DNA of 64,000 nucleotides from Bacteroidales bacterium (lineage in GTDB: Bacteria; Bacteroidota; Bacteroidia; Bacteroidales; Tenuifilaceae), in assembly GCA_020636835.1 (NCBI GenBank), contig JACJXC010000004.1:186001-250000 (forward strand), read 5' to 3'. The number at the start of each line of letters is the position of its first letter. Position 1 is the stretch's first letter. The notes under the pieces were generated by a model. The model worked only from the letters and a program-made list of their open reading frames with translations. It searched no databases and was not told the DNA's origin. The position numbers and the translations under genes are program-made. Shown here piece after piece: positions 8,847 through 17,400 of the stretch.

Positions 8847-9452
8847 ATGGATTACAATACACAGCGCAAGAAACTGATTCTCCCCGAGTACGGAAGACAT
8901 ATCCAACAGATGGTCGATTATATAACAGGAATCGAGGATAGAGATGAGCGTAACAGGCTAGCCCGCGCCCTTATTGGAATAATGGGAAACCTGAACCCCC
9001 ACCTCCGCGACATCAACGACTTTAAGCACAAGCTATGGGATCACCTCTTCATAATGTCCAACTTTAAACTCGATATCGATTCGCCCTACCCCATTCCTTC
9101 CATCGAGGAGTACCAGGAAAAACCCCAACGAATCCCCTACCCCAGCAATCCCATCAAGTACAAACATTACGGACGGGTTATTGAGCTGATGATTGAAAAG
9201 GCCATCGAAATGGAGGATGGAGCAGAAAAGGATGCCCTGAAGCAGCTAATTGCCAACCAGATGAAAAAGGCCAACATTGCCTGGAACAAGGACTCGGTTC
9301 TGGACGAGGACATATTCCGAGATATGAAAACCCTGAGCGACGGAAAACTTGAGATAAACACTGGGCTTAAACTAGTAGATAACAGGGACTTCAAGAACAA
9401 ACGCCCCAAACACCAACAACATCAACAGCATCAACAACACCGTAAAAGATAG
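8847..9452 (+). CDS. DUF4290 family protein
   Basis: A 201-residue protein of a Bacteroidota family of unknown function (DUF4290), recognised by its N-terminus (DYNTQRKKLILPEYGRHIQ) and by the following NPHLRDINDFKHKLWDHLF block. It looks mostly helical and cytoplasmic. The C-terminal tail is low complexity, with repeated HQQ units ending in basic residues, from an imperfect 9-base repeat at about 9411-9443. The stop is 9 nt before murA, so the two are an operon and a link to cell-envelope synthesis is plausible. The function itself is unknown. Confidence 0.85.
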   Translation: MDYNTQRKKLILPEYGRHIQQMVDYITGIEDRDERNRLARALIGIMGNLNPHLRDINDFKHKLWDHLFIMSNFKLDIDSPYPIPSIEEYQEKPQRIPYPSNPIKYKHYGRVIELMIEKAIEMEDGAEKDALKQLIANQMKKANIAWNKDSVLDEDIFRDMKTLSDGKLEINTGLKLVDNRDFKNKRPKHQQHQQHQQHRKR

Positions 9453-9461
9453 TATACCACC

Positions 9462-10769
9462 ATGGCTACATTCGAGGTTTATGGGGGCAAAAGCCTAAAA
9501 GGCGAGCTTCACCCACAAGGAGCAAAAAACGAAGCACTACAAATTCTATGCGCTGTACTTTTAACCCCCAAGCCAGTAACCATTAAAAACATACCCAACA
9601 TTAGGGATGTTAATAAATTAATAGACCTGCTCCAGGGTATGGGCGTTGAGGTTAACCATAAAAGTCCTTCGGAATGTATTTTCCAAGCCAACAACGTCAA
9701 TATCGACTATCTTACCACTGAAGATTTTAAGGTAAAAGCCGCAGCAATCCGCGGCTCCATAATGGTTGTAGGACCACTATTAGCCCGATTTGGGAAAGCT
9801 TACGCACCCAAACCCGGTGGCGATAAGATTGGACGCCGCAGATTGGATACACACTTCCTTGGTTTCGAAAAGTTAGGGGCAAAATTCAACTTCGACTCGC
9901 AGGATAACTTCTTCACCATCGAAGGAAAAAACATGAAGGGCGCCTACATGCTCCTCGACGAAGCTTCGGTAACCGGAACGGCCAATATTCTTATGGCTGC
10001 AGTATTAACCCCCGGTAAAACCACCATCTTCAACGCGGCATGCGAACCATACTTACAGCAATTAAGCAAGATGCTTGTATGCATGGGAGCCAAAATTAAC
10101 GGTGTGGGCTCAAACCTCCTTACCATTGAGGGTGTCGATAGCCTGAACGGATGCGAGCACACCATACTCCCCGATATGATTGAGATTGGATCGTTCATAG
10201 GCCTTGCCGCAATGACCAATAGCGAAATCACCATCAAAAACGTATCGTACCCCAACCTCGGCATTATCCCTGAAGCGTTCCGCCGAATGGGAATTAAGTT
10301 CGATCTGATTAACGACGATATACACATCCCGGCCCAAGATCACTACGAGATTGACACCTTCATCGACGGCTCAATCCTCACCATTGCCGATGCGCCTTGG
10401 CCCGGACTAACGCCCGACCTACTTAGCGTATTCTTAGTGGTTGCTACTCAAGCCAAGGGGTCGGTGCTGATTCACCAAAAAATGTTCGAAAGCCGCCTTT
10501 TCTTTGTTGATAAACTAATAGATATGGGCGCTCAAATTATTCTTTGCGATCCTCACCGTGCTACCATAATTGGACACAACCGCCAAATGAAACTCCGCCC
10601 AACGGTAATGACCTCGCCCGATATTCGCGCCGGCGTTGCACTGCTTATTGCCGCGCTCAGCGCCGAGGGCAAAAGCATAATCCACAACATTGAGCAAATC
10701 GACCGCGGCTACGAAAACATAGATGCCCGGCTGAATGCCATTGGGGCTGACATCCGGAGAATCGAATAA
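9462..10769 (+). CDS. murA: UDP-N-acetylglucosamine 1-carboxyvinyltransferase
   Basis: First committed enzyme of peptidoglycan synthesis, transferring enolpyruvate from PEP to UDP-GlcNAc in the cytoplasm. The 435-residue EPSP-synthase-like protein has the GAKNEAL motif (Lys22, Asn23), the PGGDKIGRRRLDTH loop and the C-terminal DIRAGVALLIAALSAEG. The loop has Asp121 where the E. coli enzyme has the fosfomycin-reactive Cys115. In other bacteria an Asp there keeps activity but gives intrinsic fosfomycin resistance. It is second in an operon with DUF4290 and is followed by a strong hairpin. Confidence 0.95.
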   Translation: MATFEVYGGKSLKGELHPQGAKNEALQILCAVLLTPKPVTIKNIPNIRDVNKLIDLLQGMGVEVNHKSPSECIFQANNVNIDYLTTEDFKVKAAAIRGSIMVVGPLLARFGKAYAPKPGGDKIGRRRLDTHFLGFEKLGAKFNFDSQDNFFTIEGKNMKGAYMLLDEASVTGTANILMAAVLTPGKTTIFNAACEPYLQQLSKMLVCMGAKINGVGSNLLTIEGVDSLNGCEHTILPDMIEIGSFIGLAAMTNSEITIKNVSYPNLGIIPEAFRRMGIKFDLINDDIHIPAQDHYEIDTFIDGSILTIADAPWPGLTPDLLSVFLVVATQAKGSVLIHQKMFESRLFFVDKLIDMGAQIILCDPHRATIIGHNRQMKLRPTVMTSPDIRAGVALLIAALSAEGKSIIHNIEQIDRGYENIDARLNAIGADIRRIE

Positions 10770-10787
10770 AGATACACCTCTATTGGG

Positions 10788-10812
10788 AAGCACGGCTACA
10801 ACCGTGCTTTTT
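10788..10812 (+). terminator. Rho-independent terminator after murA
   Basis: AAGCACGG (10788-10795) pairs perfectly with CCGTGCTT (10802-10809), loop of 6, with a T-rich tail. Confidence 0.85.
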
Positions 10813-10875
10813 GGTTTTCACAATTAAACCTTCATTCAGCAATTCGCTCTAACCACAAAACCTAAAACCTTAACC

Positions 10876-12477
10876 ATGAAATATATATATAGCATCGTTA
10901 CGCTATCGCTCGCCATTCTTCTCTCAGGTGGAGTAAAAGCCCAAACCGACCCAGTTATTCAGAAAATTATCGAGATTGGGCAAACCGACAATCAAACCAT
11001 GCAACACCTCGACGTTTTGTCGAACCGCATTGGCGGTAGGCTAATTGGCTCATCAAACTACGAATCGGCCGTAATATGGGCTGCCCAACAGTTTAAGATT
11101 TGGGGCATGGAGGTTATTCTTCACGAAACAGGCGTTATGCCTATCGGTTTTAACCGTGGCCCTTGGTTCGGACGACTTCTGGACGAGAACGGAACTATAC
11201 TTCATTTTGCCACACCATCGTACACCGTTGGCACAAAAGGGCCACAGCGCGGGCATGTGCTTATTGAGCCTAAAACCAAACGCGAGCTCGAGCGGATGAA
11301 AGGCAAACTCAAAGGTGCCTGGGTGCTTGTATCGGGGAAAAGTAGCGGTTGGCCCATTGACTACTCCGAAACCGGGAACGCCCGTCGCGACTCAATAATC
11401 GCCCTTAACACCGAGATTGAAAATAAAAACGACGAAATCCGTCGCGAAAACTGGATGAACCGTAAAAGTGGCGTTCAAAAAGAGCTATTGCCCATGAACG
11501 AAGAGCCCGGTCTATTCTACAAGCAGATGGTTGACGCGGGCGTTTTAGGCATCATCCAATCCAGCCCAGTTCCAATAACCGCCCTATACGACCGTAAAAA
11601 TATTGATAAAATGACCTGGGATAATCTTCCTAAAATCCCAGACATCAAACTTGACGAGCATCAGTACAAGGTTATTGAGCAAATGGTGAAGGAGCGCCGT
11701 TACTTCCAGCTGGAGTTCGATATTCGGAATAATTTCCGTCCAGGGCCAATCCCCTACCATACTGTAATAGGAGTAATTAAAGGAACCGAATTCCCCGATG
11801 AGTACGTTATTATGGGTGGCCATCTCGATGCATTCGATGTAGCAACTGGCTCAGTTGATAACGGCTCAGGCGTTGCGCCGGCCATGGAAGCTGCTCGTTT
11901 AATTATGAAAGCAGGCGGCAAACCCAAACGCACAATTCTTGTTTGCCTATGGTCCGGCGAGGAGTTTGGTCTTTTAGGGTCAACCGCATGGGTTCAAAGC
12001 AATACCGATAAGGTGGAAAGAATATCGGCAATGTTCAACCGCGATGGAGGCCCAACCGTGCCAACCAGCATAACTGTTCCCGAGGCAATGCTAAGCGATT
12101 TTGAAAGTATCTGCAAACCAATAAGCGCTATCAACCCAAATTTCCCTTTCAAAGTTAACAAGGCAACACCACGTCCAAAGCCTAAATCGCCAGGCGGCAC
12201 CGATACTGCTCCGTTCATTGTTCAGGGAATTCCAACATTCCAGTTTGGCACCGAGGATATAAACGGATACGATTTTAGCTACGGTGAAATTTGGCATACC
12301 GAGCGCGACACCTACGACAAATGCCCTGCCGAATACTCAAACCACACATCAATTGTAACAGCCATAGTAATTTACGGAGTTGCAAATTTAGACCACCTAC
12401 TATCGCGCAACGGTCTTTTTACTCCCGACGAACCCGAAAAAACAAAGGATAATGGTAAAAAGGGAAAGAAAAAATAG
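10876..12477 (+). CDS. Exported M28 family zinc metallopeptidase
   Basis: A secreted or periplasmic aminopeptidase/carboxypeptidase-Q-like enzyme with a signal peptide (residues 1-22, ending VKAQ). A PA-like insert comes before the catalytic part. Zinc ligands of the M28 family are visible: GGHLDAFD, SVDNGSGV, WSGEEFGLLGS, NRDGGP and, near the end, IWHTERDTYD. The C-terminus is a short Lys-rich tail. At 533 residues it matches family members that trim peptides. It stands alone, bounded by terminators on both sides. Confidence 0.92.
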   Translation: MKYIYSIVTLSLAILLSGGVKAQTDPVIQKIIEIGQTDNQTMQHLDVLSNRIGGRLIGSSNYESAVIWAAQQFKIWGMEVILHETGVMPIGFNRGPWFGRLLDENGTILHFATPSYTVGTKGPQRGHVLIEPKTKRELERMKGKLKGAWVLVSGKSSGWPIDYSETGNARRDSIIALNTEIENKNDEIRRENWMNRKSGVQKELLPMNEEPGLFYKQMVDAGVLGIIQSSPVPITALYDRKNIDKMTWDNLPKIPDIKLDEHQYKVIEQMVKERRYFQLEFDIRNNFRPGPIPYHTVIGVIKGTEFPDEYVIMGGHLDAFDVATGSVDNGSGVAPAMEAARLIMKAGGKPKRTILVCLWSGEEFGLLGSTAWVQSNTDKVERISAMFNRDGGPTVPTSITVPEAMLSDFESICKPISAINPNFPFKVNKATPRPKPKSPGGTDTAPFIVQGIPTFQFGTEDINGYDFSYGEIWHTERDTYDKCPAEYSNHTSIVTAIVIYGVANLDHLLSRNGLFTPDEPEKTKDNGKKGKKK

Positions 12478-12500
12478 TTTTTAAAGGTTAGAATAAAGGA

Positions 12501-12533
12501 AAATAGCGTATCGGTTCAGATACGCTATTTTTG
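12501..12533 (+). terminator. Rho-independent terminator after the M28 peptidase
   Basis: AAATAGCGTATC (12501-12512) pairs with GATACGCTATTT (12519-12530), loop of 6, ending in a short T-run. Confidence 0.85.
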
Positions 12534-12540
12534 TCACCTC

Positions 12541-12569
12541 CCCCTCAAGGGTTTAAAACCCTTGAGGGG
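12541..12569. repeat. Perfect 29-bp intergenic palindrome
   Basis: A 14-bp arm, CCCCTCAAGGGTTT, one central base, then its exact complement. The arm resembles those of the palindromes at 14609 and 39950 (shared AGGGTTT or CAGGGTTT end), suggesting a dispersed family. It lies just after the peptidase terminator and before the grpE promoter box. Confidence 0.7.
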
Positions 12570-12612
12570 TTAATTCTTCTATACTAACGTCTTCTATTTC
12601 CATTCATTTTCC

Positions 12613-12620
12613 TACCTTTG
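12613..12620 (+). promoter_or_regulatory. Bacteroidota -7 promoter box for grpE-dnaJ
   Basis: TACCTTTG, a full TAnnTTTG match about 100 nt before grpE. No clear TTTG box upstream and no CIRCE-like element seen. Confidence 0.5.
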
Positions 12621-12718
12621 TGCCATTTTGACGCAAGCAGCTAATTGGAATAACTTTTGACAAAATCTGTTTGCAAAAAAGAACCTTGATAATCAAATAA
12701 AATACTACATATTGAGCT

Positions 12719-13309
12719 ATGAGCAAGAAACACACGCACAACGAAGAGATGGCAGAGGAGAAAACCGCAACTGAAGTAAACGATACCCAAACCGCCCAAG
12801 CGGAAGAAAATGTTACTGCTGAAAATGAACAAACCACTCAACCTGAAGCTGAAAAGAAGGAAGAAACGGTTGATATCGCAAGCCAATTCGAGGATATGAG
12901 GGACAAATACCTCCGCCTTTCGGCTGAATTCGACAACTACCGCAAAAGAACGCTCCGCGAAAAATCCGACATTCTAAAATACGGATCGGAAGAGGTTCTT
13001 AAGGATTTGCTACCCGTGGTTGACGATTTGGACCGAGCGCTCAAGGCCATCGAAACCGCAACGGATATCAATGCCGTTAAGGATGGATTAGTCTTGATTG
13101 TGAATAAATTCAACGAGTTCCTAAAATCGAAAGGGGTTAAGGAGATTGATGCCGTTGGTCAACAACTCGACACCGACCTACACGAGGCCATCACAAAGTT
13201 CCCCGCTCAGGACGAGTCTCAAAAAGGAAAAATTATCGATGTAATTCAAAAGGGGTATATGCTTAACGATAAGGTAATGCGTTTCTCAAAGGTAGTAGTG
13301 GGCGAATAA
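12719..13309 (+). CDS. grpE: Nucleotide exchange factor GrpE
   Basis: Co-chaperone that releases ADP from DnaK. The first 55 or so residues are a disordered acidic Glu/Thr/Gln-rich tail. Then comes the coiled-coil and head region with the family pattern DKYLRLSAEFDNYRKRT and, near the C-terminus, the GrpE signature around VIQKGYMLNDKVMRFSKVVV. Its 196 residues are normal for the family. It lies 13 nt before dnaJ and is surely co-transcribed with it. dnaK is elsewhere. Confidence 0.96.
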   Translation: MSKKHTHNEEMAEEKTATEVNDTQTAQAEENVTAENEQTTQPEAEKKEETVDIASQFEDMRDKYLRLSAEFDNYRKRTLREKSDILKYGSEEVLKDLLPVVDDLDRALKAIETATDINAVKDGLVLIVNKFNEFLKSKGVKEIDAVGQQLDTDLHEAITKFPAQDESQKGKIIDVIQKGYMLNDKVMRFSKVVVGE

Positions 13310-13322
13310 GTGAAAAAAGATC

Positions 13323-14483
13323 ATGACAACTAAAAGAGATTTTTACGAAATACTTGGCGTTAGTAAGAGTGCCAGCAAGGAGGAGATAAAAAAGGCCTAC
13401 CGGCAAAAGGCCATACAATTTCACCCCGATAAAAACCCCGGCGACAAGGAATCAGAGGAAAAATTTAAGGAAGCCGCCGAGGCCTACGAGGTGCTTAGCG
13501 ACGACAATAAACGTGCTCGATACGACCAGTTTGGACACGCCGGCATGAGCAATGGAGGAGGCGGTGGATACTCACACGACTGGAATATGGACGATATCTT
13601 CTCGCAATTTGGCGATATTTTTGGCGGTCATTTTGGCAGTTTTGGTGGATTCGGCGGTTTCGGCGGTGGCGGTGGAAGAAGCGGTCGCCGGGTTGCCCGC
13701 GGCACCGATTTGCGCGTAAAAGTTAAGCTGACCTACTCCGAAATCGCCACCGGCGTTGAGAAAAAAATCAAGGTAAACAAGTACGTGCCCTGTAAGGAAT
13801 GTAACGGAACAGGCGCCGAAGGTTCATCGGGCTATACCACCTGTACCACTTGCCGGGGAACAGGGCGCGTAACCCAAGTGGTAAATAGTATATTCGGTCA
13901 GGTGCAACAGGCCACAACCTGTCCAACCTGCGGTGGAGAAGGTAAAATTATTACTCACAAGTGTAAAGCTTGTGGCGGTGAAGGCGTGGTACGCGACAGC
14001 GAGGTAATTACGATAAACATTCCGGCAGGCGTAGCCGAAGGAATGCAGCTAAGCGTATCGGGCAAAGGGAATGCAGCCCGACGAGGCGGTGTCCCTGGCG
14101 ATTTGCTTGTAATTATAGAGGAGGAGAAGCACCCAGAGCTAATCCGCGACGGTAACGATCTCATTTACAACCTCAACATCAGCATTCCCGATGCTATACT
14201 CGGCGCACCTATTGAAATTCCCACCATTGATGGAAAAGTAAAAATCAAGATTGAACCTGGAACTCAACCCGGAAAAATATTAAGGTTGCGCGGAAAGGGA
14301 TTGCCCGAGGTAAACAGCTACAACCGCGGCGACTTACTGGTGGCAATAAACGTTTACATACCCAAGAGCCTAAGTAAAGACGAAAAAGCGATAATCGAAA
14401 AAATGTCGAAATCGCCAAGTTTTGCCCCCGACCCCAAAGAGCAGTCTTCGTTTTTTGAACGTATGCGAGGGTATTTCGAATAG
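13323..14483 (+). CDS. dnaJ: Chaperone protein DnaJ
   Basis: Full-length (386 residues) class A J-protein that stimulates DnaK ATPase and delivers unfolded clients. Domains in order: J domain with the HPD motif (FHPDKNPG), Gly/Phe-rich linker (about 75-125), a zinc region with four CxxCxGxG repeats (CKECNGTG, CTTCRGTG, CPTCGGEG, CKACGGEG), then the substrate-binding beta domains and the dimerisation tail. It is second gene of the grpE-dnaJ operon. Confidence 0.97.
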   Translation: MTTKRDFYEILGVSKSASKEEIKKAYRQKAIQFHPDKNPGDKESEEKFKEAAEAYEVLSDDNKRARYDQFGHAGMSNGGGGGYSHDWNMDDIFSQFGDIFGGHFGSFGGFGGFGGGGGRSGRRVARGTDLRVKVKLTYSEIATGVEKKIKVNKYVPCKECNGTGAEGSSGYTTCTTCRGTGRVTQVVNSIFGQVQQATTCPTCGGEGKIITHKCKACGGEGVVRDSEVITINIPAGVAEGMQLSVSGKGNAARRGGVPGDLLVIIEEEKHPELIRDGNDLIYNLNISIPDAILGAPIEIPTIDGKVKIKIEPGTQPGKILRLRGKGLPEVNSYNRGDLLVAINVYIPKSLSKDEKAIIEKMSKSPSFAPDPKEQSSFFERMRGYFE

Positions 14484-14570
14484 TTGAAAAGCATTTAAAA
14501 CACAAGTTGAGCGGTGGCAATGGATTATTATAATTCGTGTACCGCTCATTTTTTTTTAACAATCTATCAA

Positions 14571-14600
14571 TTTCGAGTTATAATTAAACTTTTACCTTTG
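14571..14600 (+). promoter_or_regulatory. Promoter for the NatAB-like exporter operon
   Basis: TTTC (14571-14574), 18 nt, then TACCTTTG (14593-14600). The transcript would begin just before the 41-bp palindrome at 14609, placing that hairpin at the extreme 5' end of the mRNA. Confidence 0.6.
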
Positions 14601-14608
14601 TTAGAGCC

Positions 14609-14649
14609 TTTAAACTCTGTCAGGGTTTAAAACCCTGACAGAGTTTAAA
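14609..14649. repeat. Perfect 41-bp palindrome in the exporter leader
   Basis: Two 20-bp arms (14609-14628 and 14630-14649) around one central base. The arm reads AAACTCTGTCAGGGTTT from its fourth base. As RNA it would fold into a long stable hairpin in the 5' leader of the ABC exporter. It shares its arm with the palindrome at 39950, there in the opposite orientation. Confidence 0.8.
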
Positions 14650-14729
14650 TTGAAAAAATATTTTCGAGAAATGTAACAAACCAAGTTTTCTCAGTCTAAC
14701 AAATTGAAACAACAAAAATATATCCAACT

Positions 14730-15671
14730 ATGAACCTACTAGAAGCAAACGGTATTGAGAAACGCTATTCGAGCCACCTTGCGCTCGACGATGTTAGCGT
14801 TATGGTTCCAAAAGGCTCCATTTACGGCCTACTAGGACCCAATGGCGCTGGAAAAACCACCCTGATTCGAATTATCAACCAAATTACAGGCCCCGATAAA
14901 GGCGAAGTGCTATTCGATGGCCGAAAATTGAATGCCAACGATATTTACCGAATTGGATACCTGCCCGAGGAGCGCGGACTATATAAAAAGATGAAGGTTG
15001 GCGAGCAAGCGCTTTTCCTATCTCAACTTAAAGGTTTGAGCCGAAACGAAGCAATGAAACGCCTCAAATTCTGGTTCGAGAAGTTTGAGATTCAGGGTTG
15101 GTGGGACAAGAAGATCGAAGAGCTATCGAAAGGTATGGCCCAAAAGGTACAGTTCATGGTTACGGTTATTCACGAGCCCGAGCTACTTATTTTCGACGAG
15201 CCATTCAGCGGATTCGACCCAATTAACGCCCAGCTCATTAAGGACGAAATTCTTGAACTGAAGAAAAAAGGAACTACCATCATCTTTTCCACCCACAATA
15301 TGTCAACCGTGGAGGATTTGTGCGACCACATCACCCTTATCAACAAATCCAAAAATATCCTTAGCGGACAAATTGACGAGGTGCGGATGAATTACGGTAG
15401 CAATATTTTTGAGGTTGGATACCGTGGTAACTACGATGCCATTGCAAGTAACCTTGGCGGAATGTTCGAGATTATCAACAATAACATCGAAAACGCCGTT
15501 CCCAAACTACAGGTTAAGGTAGCAAATCCAGCCGAAAGCAATAAGTTGCTGCAGAGTATCATTCCCCACGCCGAGGTGGTATCGTTCAACCCCGTGGTGC
15601 CAAGCGTACACGACATATTCATCAAGGTGGTTGGCGAATACAACAAGGCTCACGGCTTATCCAACAACTAA
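14730..15671 (+). CDS. ABC transporter ATP-binding protein, NatA-like
   Basis: Cytoplasmic ATPase of a two-component exporter. It has Walker A (LLGPNGAGKTT), a Q-loop region, the ABC signature (ELSKGMAQKVQF), Walker B (LLIFDEPFSG) and the switch His (FSTHNM). A C-terminal extension of about 90 residues after the ATPase domain is typical of the NatA/DUF4162 group. The permease gene follows 25 nt downstream. The substrate is unknown: sodium, a drug or a lipid are all possible in this family. Confidence 0.92.
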   Translation: MNLLEANGIEKRYSSHLALDDVSVMVPKGSIYGLLGPNGAGKTTLIRIINQITGPDKGEVLFDGRKLNANDIYRIGYLPEERGLYKKMKVGEQALFLSQLKGLSRNEAMKRLKFWFEKFEIQGWWDKKIEELSKGMAQKVQFMVTVIHEPELLIFDEPFSGFDPINAQLIKDEILELKKKGTTIIFSTHNMSTVEDLCDHITLINKSKNILSGQIDEVRMNYGSNIFEVGYRGNYDAIASNLGGMFEIINNNIENAVPKLQVKVANPAESNKLLQSIIPHAEVVSFNPVVPSVHDIFIKVVGEYNKAHGLSNN

Positions 15672-15696
15672 TTCATCAACCTAAAAAGTAAGAGAA

Positions 15697-17046
15697 ATGA
15701 AACAGATATATCTTATACTCCAACGCGAGTTCTCCACAAGGGTTAGGAAAAAATCGTTTATTATAATGACCCTTCTTACCCCAATATTCTTTGCGGCCAT
15801 GATGGTGCTCCCATCGTACTTTGCCACCATGGAGGATACCGAAGCCCGCAGCATTGCAGTAATCGATAACACAGGGAACTATGGCGAATCGATTCCTCAA
15901 ACCGAGTACCTAAAGTTCACCTACATAGCAAACACCCAGGCCGATCAGGTAAAAAACTCCTTGGAGGAATCGGGCTACTACGCCCTGCTGGCTATTGATA
16001 GCACTTCCGATAAAATTACGCCCAAACTTACCATCTACTCCCAAAAGCAACCCTCAATTGATGTTATCTCGCACATCGAAAATTCCTTGGAGAAGGAAAT
16101 TGAAACCCGCAAGCTAAAATCGTACAACATCGAGAATTTGGATAAGATTTTGGATGATGTGAAAACCGAGGTCAAGCTTCGCTCAATTAAAGTAACCAAG
16201 GATGGCGAGGAAAAGGAAAGCAACACCCTAATCACCATGGGAATTGCCTATGTGCTCAGCTTCCTTATGTACATGATGGTTCTGCTCATGGGTAACCAAA
16301 TAATGCAAGGTGTAATTGAGGAGAAGAACAACCGTGTAATAGAGGTGGTTATCTCATCAATTAAGCCAATAAACCTGATGCTCGGCAAAATATTCGGTTT
16401 AGCATCGGTAAGCCTGCTACAAATATTTATTTGGGTGATTTTAACCTTCGGATTAGCCACCGTGGGAATTAGTTTCATCACGGAAAAAGGGCAAAAGGCC
16501 AACATGGAACAGGTACAGGCAGCCCAAAGCATGATGGCACAGCAAGGCATGGATGCGAACAATATCACAGCGAACATGGAGCAAGCCGAAGGCGATAATT
16601 TCCTAACAGCCCTTAAGAACCAAAACTTCGCACTGATAATTGGTGGATTTATCTTCTACTTCCTTGCCGGATTTTTGCTCTACGCAGCGCTATACGCAGC
16701 GGTTGGCTCGGCAGTGGAGAACATTACCGACACACAGCAGCTTGTACTGCCAATAACACTTCCGCTTATCCTGGCAATTTTTGTGATGATCAGCGGCATT
16801 AAATCGCCCGATGGTCCTTTGGCATTCTGGTTCTCCATGATCCCCTTCACATCGCCAGTGGTTATGCTTACCCGGCTGCCATTCGGAGTGCCAGCATGGC
16901 AACTCGCATTATCGGCATCGCTACTGGTTATCACTTTTATTGTAGTTACCATTTTTGCTGCAAAAATTTACCGTGTGGGTATTTTGATGTACGGCAAAAA
17001 GTACTCCTGGGCCGAGATGTGGAAATGGATGCGATATAAGAACTAA
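15697..17046 (+). CDS. ABC-2 type exporter permease, NatB-like
   Basis: Membrane partner of the preceding ATPase. An N-terminal helix at about residues 20-45 (after the basic FSTRVRKKSF) is followed by a large extracytoplasmic loop and then five or more hydrophobic segments between residues 180 and 440. The loop and arrangement match ABC-2/NatB permeases (ABC2_membrane_3). A Met/Gln-rich stretch at about residues 265-300 sits in an external loop. It is last in the operon and is followed by a good terminator. Confidence 0.9.
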   Translation: MKQIYLILQREFSTRVRKKSFIIMTLLTPIFFAAMMVLPSYFATMEDTEARSIAVIDNTGNYGESIPQTEYLKFTYIANTQADQVKNSLEESGYYALLAIDSTSDKITPKLTIYSQKQPSIDVISHIENSLEKEIETRKLKSYNIENLDKILDDVKTEVKLRSIKVTKDGEEKESNTLITMGIAYVLSFLMYMMVLLMGNQIMQGVIEEKNNRVIEVVISSIKPINLMLGKIFGLASVSLLQIFIWVILTFGLATVGISFITEKGQKANMEQVQAAQSMMAQQGMDANNITANMEQAEGDNFLTALKNQNFALIIGGFIFYFLAGFLLYAALYAAVGSAVENITDTQQLVLPITLPLILAIFVMISGIKSPDGPLAFWFSMIPFTSPVVMLTRLPFGVPAWQLALSASLLVITFIVVTIFAAKIYRVGILMYGKKYSWAEMWKWMRYKN

Positions 17047-17066
17047 TTTTCCAACAAACAATTTGA

Positions 17067-17107
17067 AAAGCGAAGAGTCTAGCAATAGATTTTTCGCTTT
17101 CGTTTTT
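17067..17107 (+). terminator. Rho-independent terminator after the exporter operon
   Basis: AAAGCGAA (17067-17074) pairs with TTCGCTTT (17093-17100), with an inner TCTA/TAGA stem, followed by CGTTTTTT. Confidence 0.8.
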
Positions 17108-17128
17108 TAGCAGAGACAAAATGTTCCT

Positions 17129-17136
17129 TATCTTTG
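17129..17136 (+). promoter_or_regulatory. -7 promoter box before the HEPN remnant
   Basis: TATCTTTG matches TAnnTTTG, 27 nt before the ATG at 17164. It overlaps an in-frame TTG at 17134, which argues against that upstream start. Confidence 0.5.
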
Positions 17137-17163
17137 GATTATCTAAAATTCACACCTCAAGCA

Positions 17164-17352
17164 ATGACAGACTCTTTCGATTCCGACATTAGATGGAAGC
17201 AGCGATTCGCTAACTACAAAAAAGCGTTCACTCAACTTACCCAGTTCATTCATACAGAACAACTAAACGAAATGGAAAAACAGGGGTTGGTTAAAGCTTT
17301 TGAATACACCTATAAGTTAGCTAGGCTTAATGCACGAAAAAATCCCATATAG
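17164..17352 (+). pseudogene. Truncated HEPN protein (HI0074/HepT-like, MNT partner)
   Basis: The 62-residue product matches the N-terminal half of nucleotidyltransferase substrate-binding (HEPN) proteins: DIRWKQRFANYKKAFTQL, then LNEMEKQGLVKAFEYTYKLA. Family members are about 130 residues. Here the frame leaves the family right after YKLA and stops at once, so the second half, including the catalytic R-x(4-6)-H region of active HEPN toxins, is missing. The intact MNT partner lies 1.15 kb downstream, beyond a Fic gene. Normally the two genes touch. The likely history is insertion of the Fic gene with loss of the HEPN 3' end. It is probably inactive, although a short folded remnant could still be made. 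Confidence 0.75.
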
Positions 17353-17375
17353 CTGCATATTTGTACTAAAAATAT

Positions 17376-17383
17376 TATTTTTG
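17376..17383 (+). promoter_or_regulatory. -7 promoter box for the Fic gene
   Basis: TATTTTTG matches TAnnTTTG, 17 nt before the Fic start. The nearest TTTG is only 12 nt upstream, so spacing is poor. A GGGACAAA octamer occurs just after the box and again across the start codon. Confidence 0.4.
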
Positions 17384-17400
17384 GGACAAATAAAGACAAC

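Noticed and set aside
17134..17163. TTG start for the HEPN remnant
   Set aside because: The TTG lies inside the TATCTTTG promoter box, and the ATG at 17164 begins the family sequence.
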